Source: Prevotellaceae bacterium (GTDB lineage: Bacteria; Bacteroidota; Bacteroidia; Bacteroidales; UBA932). From it: a DNA stretch of 8,128 bases. Under the pieces are notes generated by a model, which saw nothing but the letters and a program-made list of their open reading frames with translations, was not told where the DNA came from and made no database searches. Both the position numbers and the translations under genes were made by a program. The stretch covers positions 1-8,128 of the forward strand of contig JAIRZR010000506.1 in the NCBI GenBank assembly GCA_031267155.1. The letters run 5' to 3'. Numbering within the stretch: position 1 is the stretch's first letter; every line of letters begins with the position of its first letter. Shown one piece after another: positions 1-6,498 of the stretch.

Positions 1-2
1 AA

Positions 3-539
3 TTCAAGAACGTATCCGACAGTTTCGACCGTGCACGTCACCGGATGCATTACAACGTCAGCTTCAGCCAGACGATACAGGCCAAAGCCGACAAGGTGAA
101 AATGAACAAAATCCAGGCGTTGAACACGGGGCCGGTCATCATCGGTATCAGGGACAGCGTAAGCGGATTGACCGACGGAACGCTGACAGCGGGCGGGGTG
201 CTCGACATTTACGGCACCCGTCTGAAAGTGTTTGCCGAATCGGCGGACAACGGCGTTTACTTTGTTGCCGCCGGCGGAACGGAATACAAGGCCGTTACGT
301 TGGTAGAAAACAAGCCATCGCGTTTGATTGTGATGTTGCCGTCGGGCACGTATGTGCTGGAAGTGCGAACACACTATATAAACAGCAACAAGCCTGGGAA
401 ACAGCTTCGCAAGATTCAGTTTTCCAAGCCGTTGATTTTGTCAAGTGGGGGCTTTCCGCCTTCACTTGACATATTTGTCGACACAGTGGTGAAGCCTAAG
501 GCGACACACCGTCGACAAAAACAGAGCTATTTACATTAA
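3..539 (+). CDS. HU-like DNA-binding protein, C-terminal DUF4469 domain (5' partial)
   Basis: The frame is open from base 3, so the gene begins outside the window; the ATG at 45 is an internal methionine. The 178 visible residues contain a DUF4469 Ig-like domain, recognised from DGTLTAGGVLDIYGTRLKV, GVYFVAAGG, ENKPSRLIVMLPSGTY and LEVRTHY. In Bacteroidetes this domain usually follows an HU/IHF-like DNA-binding half (Bvu_2165 type), which here would lie upstream. Such proteins are presumed nucleoid- or DNA-associated; their exact role is unknown. The domain should end near the KIQFSKPLIL segment, yet the frame continues for about 30 residues (ending KQSYLH) that are encoded by two hairpins. 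That tail is therefore probably not part of the ancestral protein. Only 12 nt separate it from the next gene, suggesting co-transcription. GC content is high, as in the following gene and the right-edge HU gene. Confidence 0.85.
   Translation, partial: FKNVSDSFDRARHRMHYNVSFSQTIQAKADKVKMNKIQALNTGPVIIGIRDSVSGLTDGTLTAGGVLDIYGTRLKVFAESADNGVYFVAAGGTEYKAVTLVENKPSRLIVMLPSGTYVLEVRTHYINSNKPGKQLRKIQFSKPLILSSGGFPPSLDIFVDTVVKPKATHRRQKQSYLH
439..471. repeat. 14-bp stem hairpin inside the 3' end of the DUF4469 gene
   Basis: The left arm 439-452 (TGTCAAGTGGGGGC) pairs with the right arm 458-471 (GCCTTCACTTGACA) over 14 positions. Twelve pairs are Watson-Crick, two are G-T wobbles, and the loop is TTTCC. 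No T-run follows, and it lies in an open reading frame, so it is not an ordinary terminator. It marks the point where the DUF4469 homology ends. The wobbles make a somewhat better RNA than DNA palindrome on this strand. Function unknown. Confidence 0.7.
474..519. repeat. Imperfect inverted repeat TTTGTCGAC ... GTCGACAAA
   Basis: Perfect 9-bp arms at 474-482 and 511-519 enclose a further partly paired core: GGTG 488-491 with CACC 507-510, and GCC 494-496 with GGC 500-502. Unpaired bases (483-487, 492-493, 503-506) sit mainly on one side or as internal loops. CGACACA also occurs twice directly (479-485 and 502-508). It starts three bases after the preceding hairpin and covers the last codons of the DUF4469 frame. 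Candidates are a recombination site, a protein-binding palindrome, or a structured RNA. No recombinase gene is visible in the window. Confidence 0.6.
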
Positions 540-551
540 TTACTTTATACT

Positions 552-1253
552 ATGTTTTATGCACGAATAAACAAAATCAAAGTTTTCAACAATCGCGAAG
601 GATTCCTCGGATTGTTTAATCGCGCCGAGATACGCATCCACAGTTATGCTACCGCATTATACGCGGGAAACGATTCGTCTGCCGGACTGTCCGCATCTCC
701 CCTGACCCTCTCCGCCATGATCGCCCTTACCGACGAACAGCGGAAAGAAATACTGCTGGACGCCGTACAGGCGGAAATCGACCGGCTGGCACAGAGCCGT
801 ACACTCGCCATCGACCGGGTAAAGGACAACCAAAGCCTGCTGTTCGGCGATTCGGGATTAGTCATTTACTCAAGCGAACAGATCCCCGACATGCTGAATA
901 TGCAACTGTGGGTGATCGAATCGGATGCCGACGTACGGCAGTTCGCCCTCGATGCCGACAAAGTGATAGACAGCGACGCCTTCAAAGGATTGCTGATTGC
1001 CGTCGAAACAGCGTTAACGGTTACAAACCCCGTCCTGTCCGGCGTCATCGGTATTGGCACCATAGTTGCCAACCTGCTGCGGCAGAAGCTGCGTTCCAAC
1101 AAGGACGACCTCGTGGGTTACTGGCAGATGACCCTCAACCGTACCGAACATTATCCGCACGGCACCCGCGACCGGCAGGACACAGCCGATACGACAGGAA
1201 ACATACTGGTGGATTATACGCTGTTCGGATTTGAGAATGTTGCAGATTTATAA
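552..1253 (+). CDS. Unrecognised 233-aa protein with a hydrophobic segment, beside the HU/DUF4469 gene
   Basis: I cannot assign a named family. The first 30 residues (ARINKIKVFNNREGFLGLFN) look like a beta-strand-rich compact domain. Residues about 60-92 are charged and probably helical (TDEQRKEILLDAVQAEI). Residues about 144-177 are unusually hydrophobic and small-residue rich (VLSGVIGIGTIVANLL), long enough to enter a membrane or form a buried hairpin. The C-terminus is polar, with WQMTLNRTEHYPHG around residues 191-204 and DYTLFGFE near the end. There is no signal peptide, so the protein is expected in the cytoplasm unless exported another way. The start is the first ATG, 12 nt after the upstream stop; no Shine-Dalgarno is seen, which is usual for Bacteroidetes. 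Codon use is GC-rich like the HU genes and unlike the genes downstream. The hydrophobic core in a soluble-looking frame could suit a membrane-inserting effector, but this is speculation. Confidence 0.8.
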   Translation: MFYARINKIKVFNNREGFLGLFNRAEIRIHSYATALYAGNDSSAGLSASPLTLSAMIALTDEQRKEILLDAVQAEIDRLAQSRTLAIDRVKDNQSLLFGDSGLVIYSSEQIPDMLNMQLWVIESDADVRQFALDADKVIDSDAFKGLLIAVETALTVTNPVLSGVIGIGTIVANLLRQKLRSNKDDLVGYWQMTLNRTEHYPHGTRDRQDTADTTGNILVDYTLFGFENVADL

Positions 1254-1282
1254 AGGATTCATATCAGAGAAATAAAACAACT

Positions 1283-3187
1283 ATGCGTACCTGTTCATTT
1301 TTATTGATCATTTGTATGTTTTCCTGTTCGACACCCTATTCTAATGAATTGGAAGCTGTTCTTGAACAGGCGGGAAAGAACCGAAGGGAACTGGAAAAAG
1401 TGCTGAAGCATTACAGCCAAGACTCTGCCGACAGTCTGAAATGGCGTGCGGCAGAGTTCCTGATTGTAAACATGCCGGGCAAGCATTCGGCATATTACGA
1501 TGCCCCGTGGAATGATGTGGCTGCAATGTCCTTGCGATGGACAAGCTCCTCGGATAAGCAGAAGATGCTGGATACGTACAAAATAAGTGAGCCGGTAGTG
1601 CAGGAAGATATAACCTGTATGACCGCCGAATACCTGATTAATAATATTGAATTGGCATTCAAAGTATGGCAGGAGCGTCCATGGGGAAAACATATCCCCT
1701 TCGACGCTTTCTGTGAGGAAATCCTGCCCTATCGGGTGGGCGTCGAACCATTGGAAAACTGGAGGGAAAAAGCCCTTGCCGGCTTTGCAGATCTGGATTC
1801 GGTATTGAATAAACCCGCAACTACATCGGTGGAAGCATGCCGCATTGTCAACAGTTTGTTGCCGAGATTCAGGATAGACAATGACTTCCCATCGATGAAT
1901 TTCTCTCAGTTGATGGCTTCGACGAGGGGATCATGTGACAACATGGCAACGTTAGCTGTTTTCAGCATGAGGGCGTTAGGCATTCCTGTCACATTTGATT
2001 TTACGCCCCGATGGATAAATATGTCAAGCGGACATTCCTGGAATGCCGTGCGCGACAGCACAGGTAACCATATTTCCTTTATGGGAACAGAGAGGAATCC
2101 GTATGAACAACATCCGGGAACCTTTCGTAATATCTATCGGAAAGGAAAAGTTTACCGTAAAACATTTGCGATACAACAAAATATCCAAACGGGAGACAGC
2201 AACATTCCTCCGTTATTGGAGAAGTATAAAAACATAAAGGATGTATCAGCGGAATATGCCGGATGTACAGACACGATTACCATTCCTCTCAAGTATCCAC
2301 CCGTGACGCCAACGGGGTATGTGTACCTTGCCATTGAACAAAACCGTCAATTCTATCACATTGCATGGACTGAGGACAGCGGAGAGGCATGCCGTTTTAC
2401 ATCCGTAGGGAGGGACGCCATTTATTTCCCGGTGTATTATGCCAACAACCGGCAAACGCCGGCAGGAGATCCCTTTTTGTTGGATAATGATGGAAATATG
2501 ACAATTCTTTCCCCGGATCATCCGGATATATTATTAAGTCTTGATAAAATTGATCTGGATAATAGTATATCCCGATGGCTACAATGTATGCATCATGGCA
2601 TATTTGAAGGAGCAAATCAAGCGGATTTTTCCGATGCAAAGGTTCTATATACGATCAATCATATTCCCGACATATTTTATAACGACATTATATTGCGGAT
2701 ACCGGTCAGCTATCGATATGTCCGTTACAAATCACCGGAGAATGGAAGCTGTAATGTTTCCGAGATAGAATTTTACGGTTCGGAAGGCGGGAAGTTATCA
2801 GGAACATCTATCGGTACACCGAGAGCATGGAATAATTCAAATAGAACCTGTGACAAAGCATTTGATGGTGACATAACCACTTTTTATGATGCATTTGAAA
2901 AAAGCGGGGCATGGACAGGACTTGATTTTCAAGAACAGAAGCGAATTTGTAAAATCCGCTATCTGCCGCGTACCGAAGGCCAGTTTATATACGAAGGACA
3001 TCATTATGAGCTGTTTTATTGGACGAAAGAAAGATGGGAGTCGTTGGGTAAACAAACAGCAACAGGTAACGGCTCATTGCAATATCATGCACCATCGCAG
3101 GCATTGCTGCATTTAGACAATCTTACGCTCCGGAAGAAAGGTAAAACATTTTTTGTTACACCCGACCATGAGTTTCACTGGCGCTGA
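1283..3187 (+). CDS. Transglutaminase-fold lipoprotein with C-terminal discoidin-like domain
   Basis: This 634-aa protein opens with a short lipoprotein signal ending at Cys15 (ICMFSCSTP), so it is probably anchored in the outer membrane or periplasm. The middle holds a transglutaminase-like core: Cys218 in STRGSCDNMA and His251 in SSGHSWNAV, with Asp258 or a nearby acidic residue as possible third member. Members of this fold act as peptidases, amidases or crosslinkers, so the reaction cannot be fixed from sequence. Residues about 475-590 resemble an F5/8 type C (galactose-binding, discoidin) fold: a CNVSEIEFYG strand, the KAFDGDITTFYDA motif and a WTGLDF strand. This suggests carbohydrate or surface binding. 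The region between, about 330-420, is beta-rich. The gene lies 29 nt after the 233-aa gene and 36 nt before the ligase gene, so an operon is likely. GC content is lower than in the upstream genes. Confidence 0.82.
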   Translation: MRTCSFLLIICMFSCSTPYSNELEAVLEQAGKNRRELEKVLKHYSQDSADSLKWRAAEFLIVNMPGKHSAYYDAPWNDVAAMSLRWTSSSDKQKMLDTYKISEPVVQEDITCMTAEYLINNIELAFKVWQERPWGKHIPFDAFCEEILPYRVGVEPLENWREKALAGFADLDSVLNKPATTSVEACRIVNSLLPRFRIDNDFPSMNFSQLMASTRGSCDNMATLAVFSMRALGIPVTFDFTPRWINMSSGHSWNAVRDSTGNHISFMGTERNPYEQHPGTFRNIYRKGKVYRKTFAIQQNIQTGDSNIPPLLEKYKNIKDVSAEYAGCTDTITIPLKYPPVTPTGYVYLAIEQNRQFYHIAWTEDSGEACRFTSVGRDAIYFPVYYANNRQTPAGDPFLLDNDGNMTILSPDHPDILLSLDKIDLDNSISRWLQCMHHGIFEGANQADFSDAKVLYTINHIPDIFYNDIILRIPVSYRYVRYKSPENGSCNVSEIEFYGSEGGKLSGTSIGTPRAWNNSNRTCDKAFDGDITTFYDAFEKSGAWTGLDFQEQKRICKIRYLPRTEGQFIYEGHHYELFYWTKERWESLGKQTATGNGSLQYHAPSQALLHLDNLTLRKKGKTFFVTPDHEFHWR

Positions 3188-3223
3188 TATTCGATTAATA
3201 ATTCAATTAATAGAAAGAAAGAT

Positions 3224-5080
3224 ATGATAAAGAGAGAAGAAACAATGAAAGTCATCATAAACAGATTAATCGCTGGAATACTGTTTGGTATTCTATGTGG
3301 TATCACTTTGTTCGTTACTTCCCGTCATTTTGTAAATCAGGAGGTGACGCCCAAATGGTTTGGACTGATAGCAGGTGTTGGTATAGCAGGTATCATATCG
3401 GGAATATTTCACCGTAACCTGTATATCCCGCTGAAATTAGTATTCATACCGATGCTTTTATGCTGTTCTCTGATTGTTTTAAGAGATTATTTTGTTTCCG
3501 GTTTCAATTATCAGCTAATGACACAGGTTGTTTGTCTGTTGCTGTTGTTTTTCCTTTTGCAGCAGATGACTGTGATTTTTCCTGTCAAATATATCCTGGG
3601 AATTATGGTGATATTAACAACAATCCTCGCAAGTTATGGAGTATGGGAATATCCCGGTTTGTTCATATCCGCCAAACATGTCCGGCTAACGGGAAGTTTT
3701 GACAATCCGGCCGGTTTTACTGCCGCTTTAGTTTGTGTGTTGCCCTGTACATTCTATTTTTTTCGTAATACTTCCCGTACCGTCAAATATATTGCCGTCT
3801 TCATTGCCATCCTGTTGTTTTCGGTGATTGTGCTTTCTCAGGCACGGGCGGCAATAATCGCCGGATTCGCTGTGATTCTATGTTATTTGCTGTGTGGCAA
3901 ATATTCGGGAATCAAATGGAAGAATTGGGTAAAGATATTGCTTGTCTGCATCATAGCCGGAAGCATGACGGGCCTGTATTTCTTGAAAAAGGATTCTGCC
4001 GACGGGCGGATTCCGGTGTGGAGCAGTACATGGGAAATGATCCGGGATAAACCTTCAGCCGGTCATGGATATGGAACATTCAACGCAAAGTATATGCTGT
4101 ATCAGGCGGAATATTTTGAGACGCATCCCGAGAGTAAATATGCAGACCTGGCCGACAATGTGTTGCATCCGTTCAACGAATACCTGCTGGTGTGGGCGGA
4201 ACATGGCATTATCGGAATGGGTTGCATTGCATTATTGTACTTTCTGCTTATTCGCCGTTATTTTCGTGAACCGTCACATATCAAGTTTATAGCCCTGTTA
4301 AGTATGTTATCGTTGGCAGTATTGTCCTGTTTTTCGTATCCGTTCAAGTATCCGTTCACATGGCTGATAGCGTTTCTGAATATAGCCCTGATCTGTCCGC
4401 CAGGCAAAGTATCTTCCTACAGGATCGTCAATATGACAAGAGCGGGATTGGTTTCGATTGCAATATCATTTTTGTCTACAGGAGTTTCATTGATGAAAGC
4501 GGAAATCCGGTGGAACACTATAGCAAAGCAGTCATTGATGGGAAGAACAAAGGAAGTATTGCCCGAATACGATAAATTGTATAAGGATCTTGGAAGAAAC
4601 GGCTTGTTTCTGTATAATCACGCCGCAGAGCTGCACGAGGTAAAAGAATATGCGAAAAGTCTTTTGGTATTTGAACGATGCGTTCGATACTATAACGATA
4701 TGGATGTCCAGATGCTACTTGCCTACAATTATAAAGAGTTAGGTAGGTACAATGAAGCGGAGAAACATCTGAAACTTGCCGCATCCATGTGTCCGGGACG
4801 ATTCATGCCGTTATATCAGCTAACAGAACTTTACACAGCCACGGAACGTACGGATGAAGCACGAACTTTGGCACAACAAATAGTAGATAAAAAAGTCAAA
4901 ATACCCTCCGCTACTATCCATGCGATTAAACAGAAAATGCAGGAACTGATAGACAGGGAAGAAGAAATAAACGTTCCGGCGTCGGAAAGCCGGACAAATG
5001 TCGAACCAATTAACAAAATACAACCGAGGCAAGGCAATCTTTTGGAAAATGAAACTCCAAAGGAACTCTTGCCTCCGTAA
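3224..5080 (+). CDS. O-antigen ligase / Wzy-family membrane protein with TPR region and repeat-derived tail
   Basis: The 618-aa protein has about ten or more hydrophobic helices between residues 10 and 425, followed by a soluble helical region. Wzy_C-type signatures are GSFDNPAGF (157-165), SQARAA with Arg208, the RIPVW...GHGYGTF stretch (262-286), and HPFNEYLLVWAEHGIIG (315-331). Proteins of this family move a lipid-linked glycan onto lipid A, another glycan or protein, in the inner membrane facing the periplasm. Residues about 460-555 look like TPR helices (LLAYNYKELGRYNEAEKHLK), which may bind a partner. The last 41 residues (about 578-618, ending KELLPP) come from the 201-bp repeat and are shared with the C11 protease 2.6 kb downstream. 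An alternative ATG at 3245 would remove seven residues; neither start has a clear ribosome binding site. O-antigen ligase and protein O-glycosyltransferase cannot be separated from sequence. Confidence 0.85.
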   Translation: MIKREETMKVIINRLIAGILFGILCGITLFVTSRHFVNQEVTPKWFGLIAGVGIAGIISGIFHRNLYIPLKLVFIPMLLCCSLIVLRDYFVSGFNYQLMTQVVCLLLLFFLLQQMTVIFPVKYILGIMVILTTILASYGVWEYPGLFISAKHVRLTGSFDNPAGFTAALVCVLPCTFYFFRNTSRTVKYIAVFIAILLFSVIVLSQARAAIIAGFAVILCYLLCGKYSGIKWKNWVKILLVCIIAGSMTGLYFLKKDSADGRIPVWSSTWEMIRDKPSAGHGYGTFNAKYMLYQAEYFETHPESKYADLADNVLHPFNEYLLVWAEHGIIGMGCIALLYFLLIRRYFREPSHIKFIALLSMLSLAVLSCFSYPFKYPFTWLIAFLNIALICPPGKVSSYRIVNMTRAGLVSIAISFLSTGVSLMKAEIRWNTIAKQSLMGRTKEVLPEYDKLYKDLGRNGLFLYNHAAELHEVKEYAKSLLVFERCVRYYNDMDVQMLLAYNYKELGRYNEAEKHLKLAASMCPGRFMPLYQLTELYTATERTDEARTLAQQIVDKKVKIPSATIHAIKQKMQELIDREEEINVPASESRTNVEPINKIQPRQGNLLENETPKELLPP

Positions 5081-5153
5081 GGATGTCCGGATGAAATGTT
5101 TTTTTCTTTATGCTTTGAGGGAAAGACAGGAACGGACGGCTACAGTCGAAGCA
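4953..5153 (+). repeat. 201-bp direct repeat, copy A (3' end of ligase gene plus downstream)
   Basis: This copy aligns without gaps to 7586-7786. By hand I count 26 differences in 201 bases. The first 125 bases encode the last residues of the ligase (20 differences); the remaining 76 begin at the stop codon (6 differences). The stop is at the same offset in both copies, TAA here and TGA there. Internal features are a small stem TTCCG/CGGAA (4973-4986), CCGGAC (4990-4995) able to pair with GTCCGG (5085-5090), the nested hairpin at 5026-5075, and a CTTT/AAAG stem near 5113-5125. The flanking sequence on either side is not shared between copies, so both edges are sharp. Confidence 0.92.
5026..5075 (+). 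other. Nested hairpin with compensatory changes (copy A)
   Basis: The outer stem GAGGCAAG (5026-5033) pairs with CTTGCCTC (5068-5075). The inner stem CTTTTGGA (5039-5046) pairs with TCCAAAGG (5056-5063), with one T-G wobble and a 9-base loop (5047-5055). Compared with copy B, pair 5032-5069 is A-T here and G-C there, pair 5043-5059 is T-A here and C-G there, and 5040-5062 is a wobble here and T-A there. The loop differs at 6 of 9 bases. This pattern supports a conserved structure rather than chance pairing. Confidence 0.7.
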
Positions 5154-5158
5154 AAAAA

Positions 5159-5222
5159 TTGCAGGATGAAAGGAGATTGCAAACGCCTTTCTTTCTTGCA
5201 AAAGAACGAAATGGTTTGCAAA
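5159..5222. promoter_or_regulatory. Phased TTGCA boxes upstream of the lipoprotein gene (candidate operator)
   Basis: TTGCAAA occurs at 5177-5183, 5196-5202 and 5216-5222, preceded by a weaker TTGCAGG at 5159-5165. The start-to-start distances are 18, 19 and 20 bp, close to two helical turns, so all boxes would face about the same side of the DNA. The last one lies in a perfect palindrome GTTTGCAAAC (5214-5223). The array fills the space between the 201-bp repeat and the start codon at 5242. It may bind a regulator of the trio downstream. No good Bacteroides promoter (TTTG at -33, TAnnTTTG at -7) is seen here. Confidence 0.45.
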
Positions 5223-5241
5223 CAATTAAAATATATATAAT

Positions 5242-6144
5242 ATGAAAATTAATTTTTTTTATTTTGGACTGATACTTGCATGCATGACTTTAACAGGGAT
5301 ATTTATGCAGAGTTGCAGTAATGAAGAAGGTTTGGCCTCTGATGTAATAATTGATTTCGAAAAAATTGGTTTTGAACATAACAGAGGATTGGATTATGTT
5401 TTCGAACATCTGAAAAACAATCTTGAGAGTAAAGACGTGCGATTGAAAAGTGCGAATAATATTTTCAAGTCGGCAGATGATATTTTTAAGTTAGCAGAGG
5501 ATGCATCTATTGATTTCGTTCATAAATCCGATTATGGGAAATTCGTCAGCAAAGAAAAATTTTCCGGGATTGTGAATTTAACAAGTATGCGGCCTTTACT
5601 AAAGAGTTCCGAAGCAGGCGTTGCCATAAACCCGGAAGAATTAATAACTCTGACCCCAAATCAGGCGTATTACATTGACAAGTATAGAAATATTATAGCC
5701 TCCGTGAAGGAAGATTTTGACATAACGGCTACAATCCAAAAGATAAAAGAATTGGAAACCGAAATAAATGCAAAATGTTCTTCGGAAGAAGTTTTTCCAC
5801 TGTTAGCAGCCACTTCTGTTGGCCGGTATTCCTTGCAGTATTGGGAAGAGAATTTGCATAAGTGGTCATCACTGTTTATGCCTGAAGAAAAAATATCTGC
5901 ATCCGTTCCGAGATTAAAAAGCGATAGCTATGAGGTTTATACAAATCAGGAAGAGTGGGATTGGTTTTATGCGACATTAGAAAGCATGGGTGAATCTGAT
6001 GGTGTAGGGGCGTTGATTGGAGGAGTCATGGGTTCATTCGTCGGTGGAGTCGGCGCTGTTCCCGGTGCAATCTCGGGTGCTTGTTATGCGTCTGCAGGAG
6101 CTGGGCTAAAGGAATTATTACATCGATGGGGGATATATCAATGA
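5242..6144 (+). CDS. Lipoprotein with glycine-zipper C-terminus (possible membrane-active toxin precursor)
   Basis: The 300-aa protein has a signal peptide with lipobox ending at Cys25 (IFMQSCSNEE), so it is exported and lipidated. The body (residues 30-245) is mostly charged and helical, with a short internal repeat (ANNIFKSADDIFKLAED). I do not recognise a family. Residues about 252-288 change character: GALIGGVMGSFVGGVGAV followed by PGAISGACYASAGAG form a run of glycine and alanine spaced as GxxxG, typical of glycine zippers that pack or insert into membranes, as in class II bacteriocins. Only about 12 residues follow. The start is the ATG after an AT-rich leader; no Shine-Dalgarno is seen. 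It overlaps the next gene by 4 nt (ATGA), which implies translational coupling. It is the most AT-rich gene in the window, hinting at separate origin. It could instead be a structural envelope lipoprotein; toxin activity is inference. Confidence 0.8.
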   Translation: MKINFFYFGLILACMTLTGIFMQSCSNEEGLASDVIIDFEKIGFEHNRGLDYVFEHLKNNLESKDVRLKSANNIFKSADDIFKLAEDASIDFVHKSDYGKFVSKEKFSGIVNLTSMRPLLKSSEAGVAINPEELITLTPNQAYYIDKYRNIIASVKEDFDITATIQKIKELETEINAKCSSEEVFPLLAATSVGRYSLQYWEENLHKWSSLFMPEEKISASVPRLKSDSYEVYTNQEEWDWFYATLESMGESDGVGALIGGVMGSFVGGVGAVPGAISGACYASAGAGLKELLHRWGIYQ

Positions 6145-6368
6145 AGCGTAAAATAGGTTTAATTCTATTGTTCGTAAGTCCAGTATTATATTTCTTTGGG
6201 ATTCGTTTTGTACGAATGATTTTCCAGACGGAAAGAACCGAATCTCTTAAGAGTGAGATTATAACAGCTATAATAATTGGATATACTATAAGTCTTGCAC
6301 TTTGGTATTTAGATAGGAAAAGCCGAAAAGAAAAAGAATCTCAGACTAAAGATTCCCGCATGAAATGA
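6141..6368 (+). CDS. Small two-helix membrane protein (candidate immunity partner)
   Basis: This 75-aa protein starts MKRKIGLILLF and carries two hydrophobic stretches, about residues 5-25 (LILLFVSPVLYFFGIRFV) and 44-61 (ITAIIIGYTISLALWYL), joined by a short charged loop. It ends in a strongly charged tail (DRKSRKEKESQTKDSRMK). It is expected to sit in the inner membrane with both ends in the cytoplasm. The ATG at 6141 is chosen because it overlaps the upstream stop as ATGA. A longer in-frame reading from 6081 adds residues inside the upstream gene with no signal-like features. No family is recognised. Size, topology and coupling to a glycine-zipper protein match what bacteriocin immunity proteins often look like, but small membrane proteins are common and this is only a suggestion. 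Confidence 0.7.
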   Translation: MKRKIGLILLFVSPVLYFFGIRFVRMIFQTERTESLKSEIITAIIIGYTISLALWYLDRKSRKEKESQTKDSRMK

Positions 6369-6397
6369 AGTCAGTAAAAAACGAGCGAATAAAAAAG

Positions 6398-6428
6398 TTG
6401 TAAATGGCTGATATTGAAATGTGATTTG
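6398..6428 (+). promoter_or_regulatory. Weak candidate Bacteroides-type promoter for the C11 protease
   Basis: TTG at 6398-6400 is followed after 20 bases by GTGATTTG (6421-6428). The spacing fits the Bacteroides sigma-ABfr pattern (TTTG at -33, TAnnTTTG at -7), and the TTTG half of the -7 box is present, but the TA half is not. If real, transcription would begin near 6435, just before the hairpin at 6447. Confidence 0.25.
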
Positions 6429-6446
6429 TATTAGACAAAATTCAAC

Positions 6447-6483
6447 TCCGGGGGGAGGAGTGAATATCCTCTCCCCGGATTTT
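6447..6483 (+). terminator. Strong hairpin with T-run before the C11 gene (terminator or attenuator)
   Basis: The left arm 6447-6459 (TCCGGGGGGAGGA) pairs with the right arm 6467-6479 (TCCTCTCCCCGGA) over 13 positions with one G-T wobble and a 7-base loop. It is followed by TTTT (6480-6483). This is a classical intrinsic terminator shape and would end the transcript of the lipoprotein and two-helix genes. However, only 15 bases separate the T-run from the C11 start codon at 6499, leaving no room for a promoter between them. The protease must be transcribed from upstream through this hairpin, so it may act as an attenuator that lowers protease expression. Confidence 0.7.
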
Positions 6484-6498
6484 CAAGTAAAAACAAAA

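Noticed and set aside
644..1102. Minus-strand open frames within the 233-aa gene
   Set aside because: They are Ser/Arg-rich shadow frames typical of GC-rich coding sequence, with no recognisable features.
5085..5110. Intrinsic terminator after the ligase gene
   Set aside because: A T-run (5099-5105) follows GTCCGG by eight bases, but there is no compact hairpin directly before it, and in copy B the run is shorter and broken by C.
6081..6140. Longer N-terminus for the two-helix protein
   Set aside because: These codons lie wholly inside the upstream gene in another frame, while the ATG at 6141 makes a typical ATGA overlap.
6421..6498. GTG start at 6421 for the C11 protease
   Set aside because: It would place 26 polar residues, encoded by a strong hairpin, before the lipoprotein signal peptide. 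The ATG at 6499 gives a normal signal.
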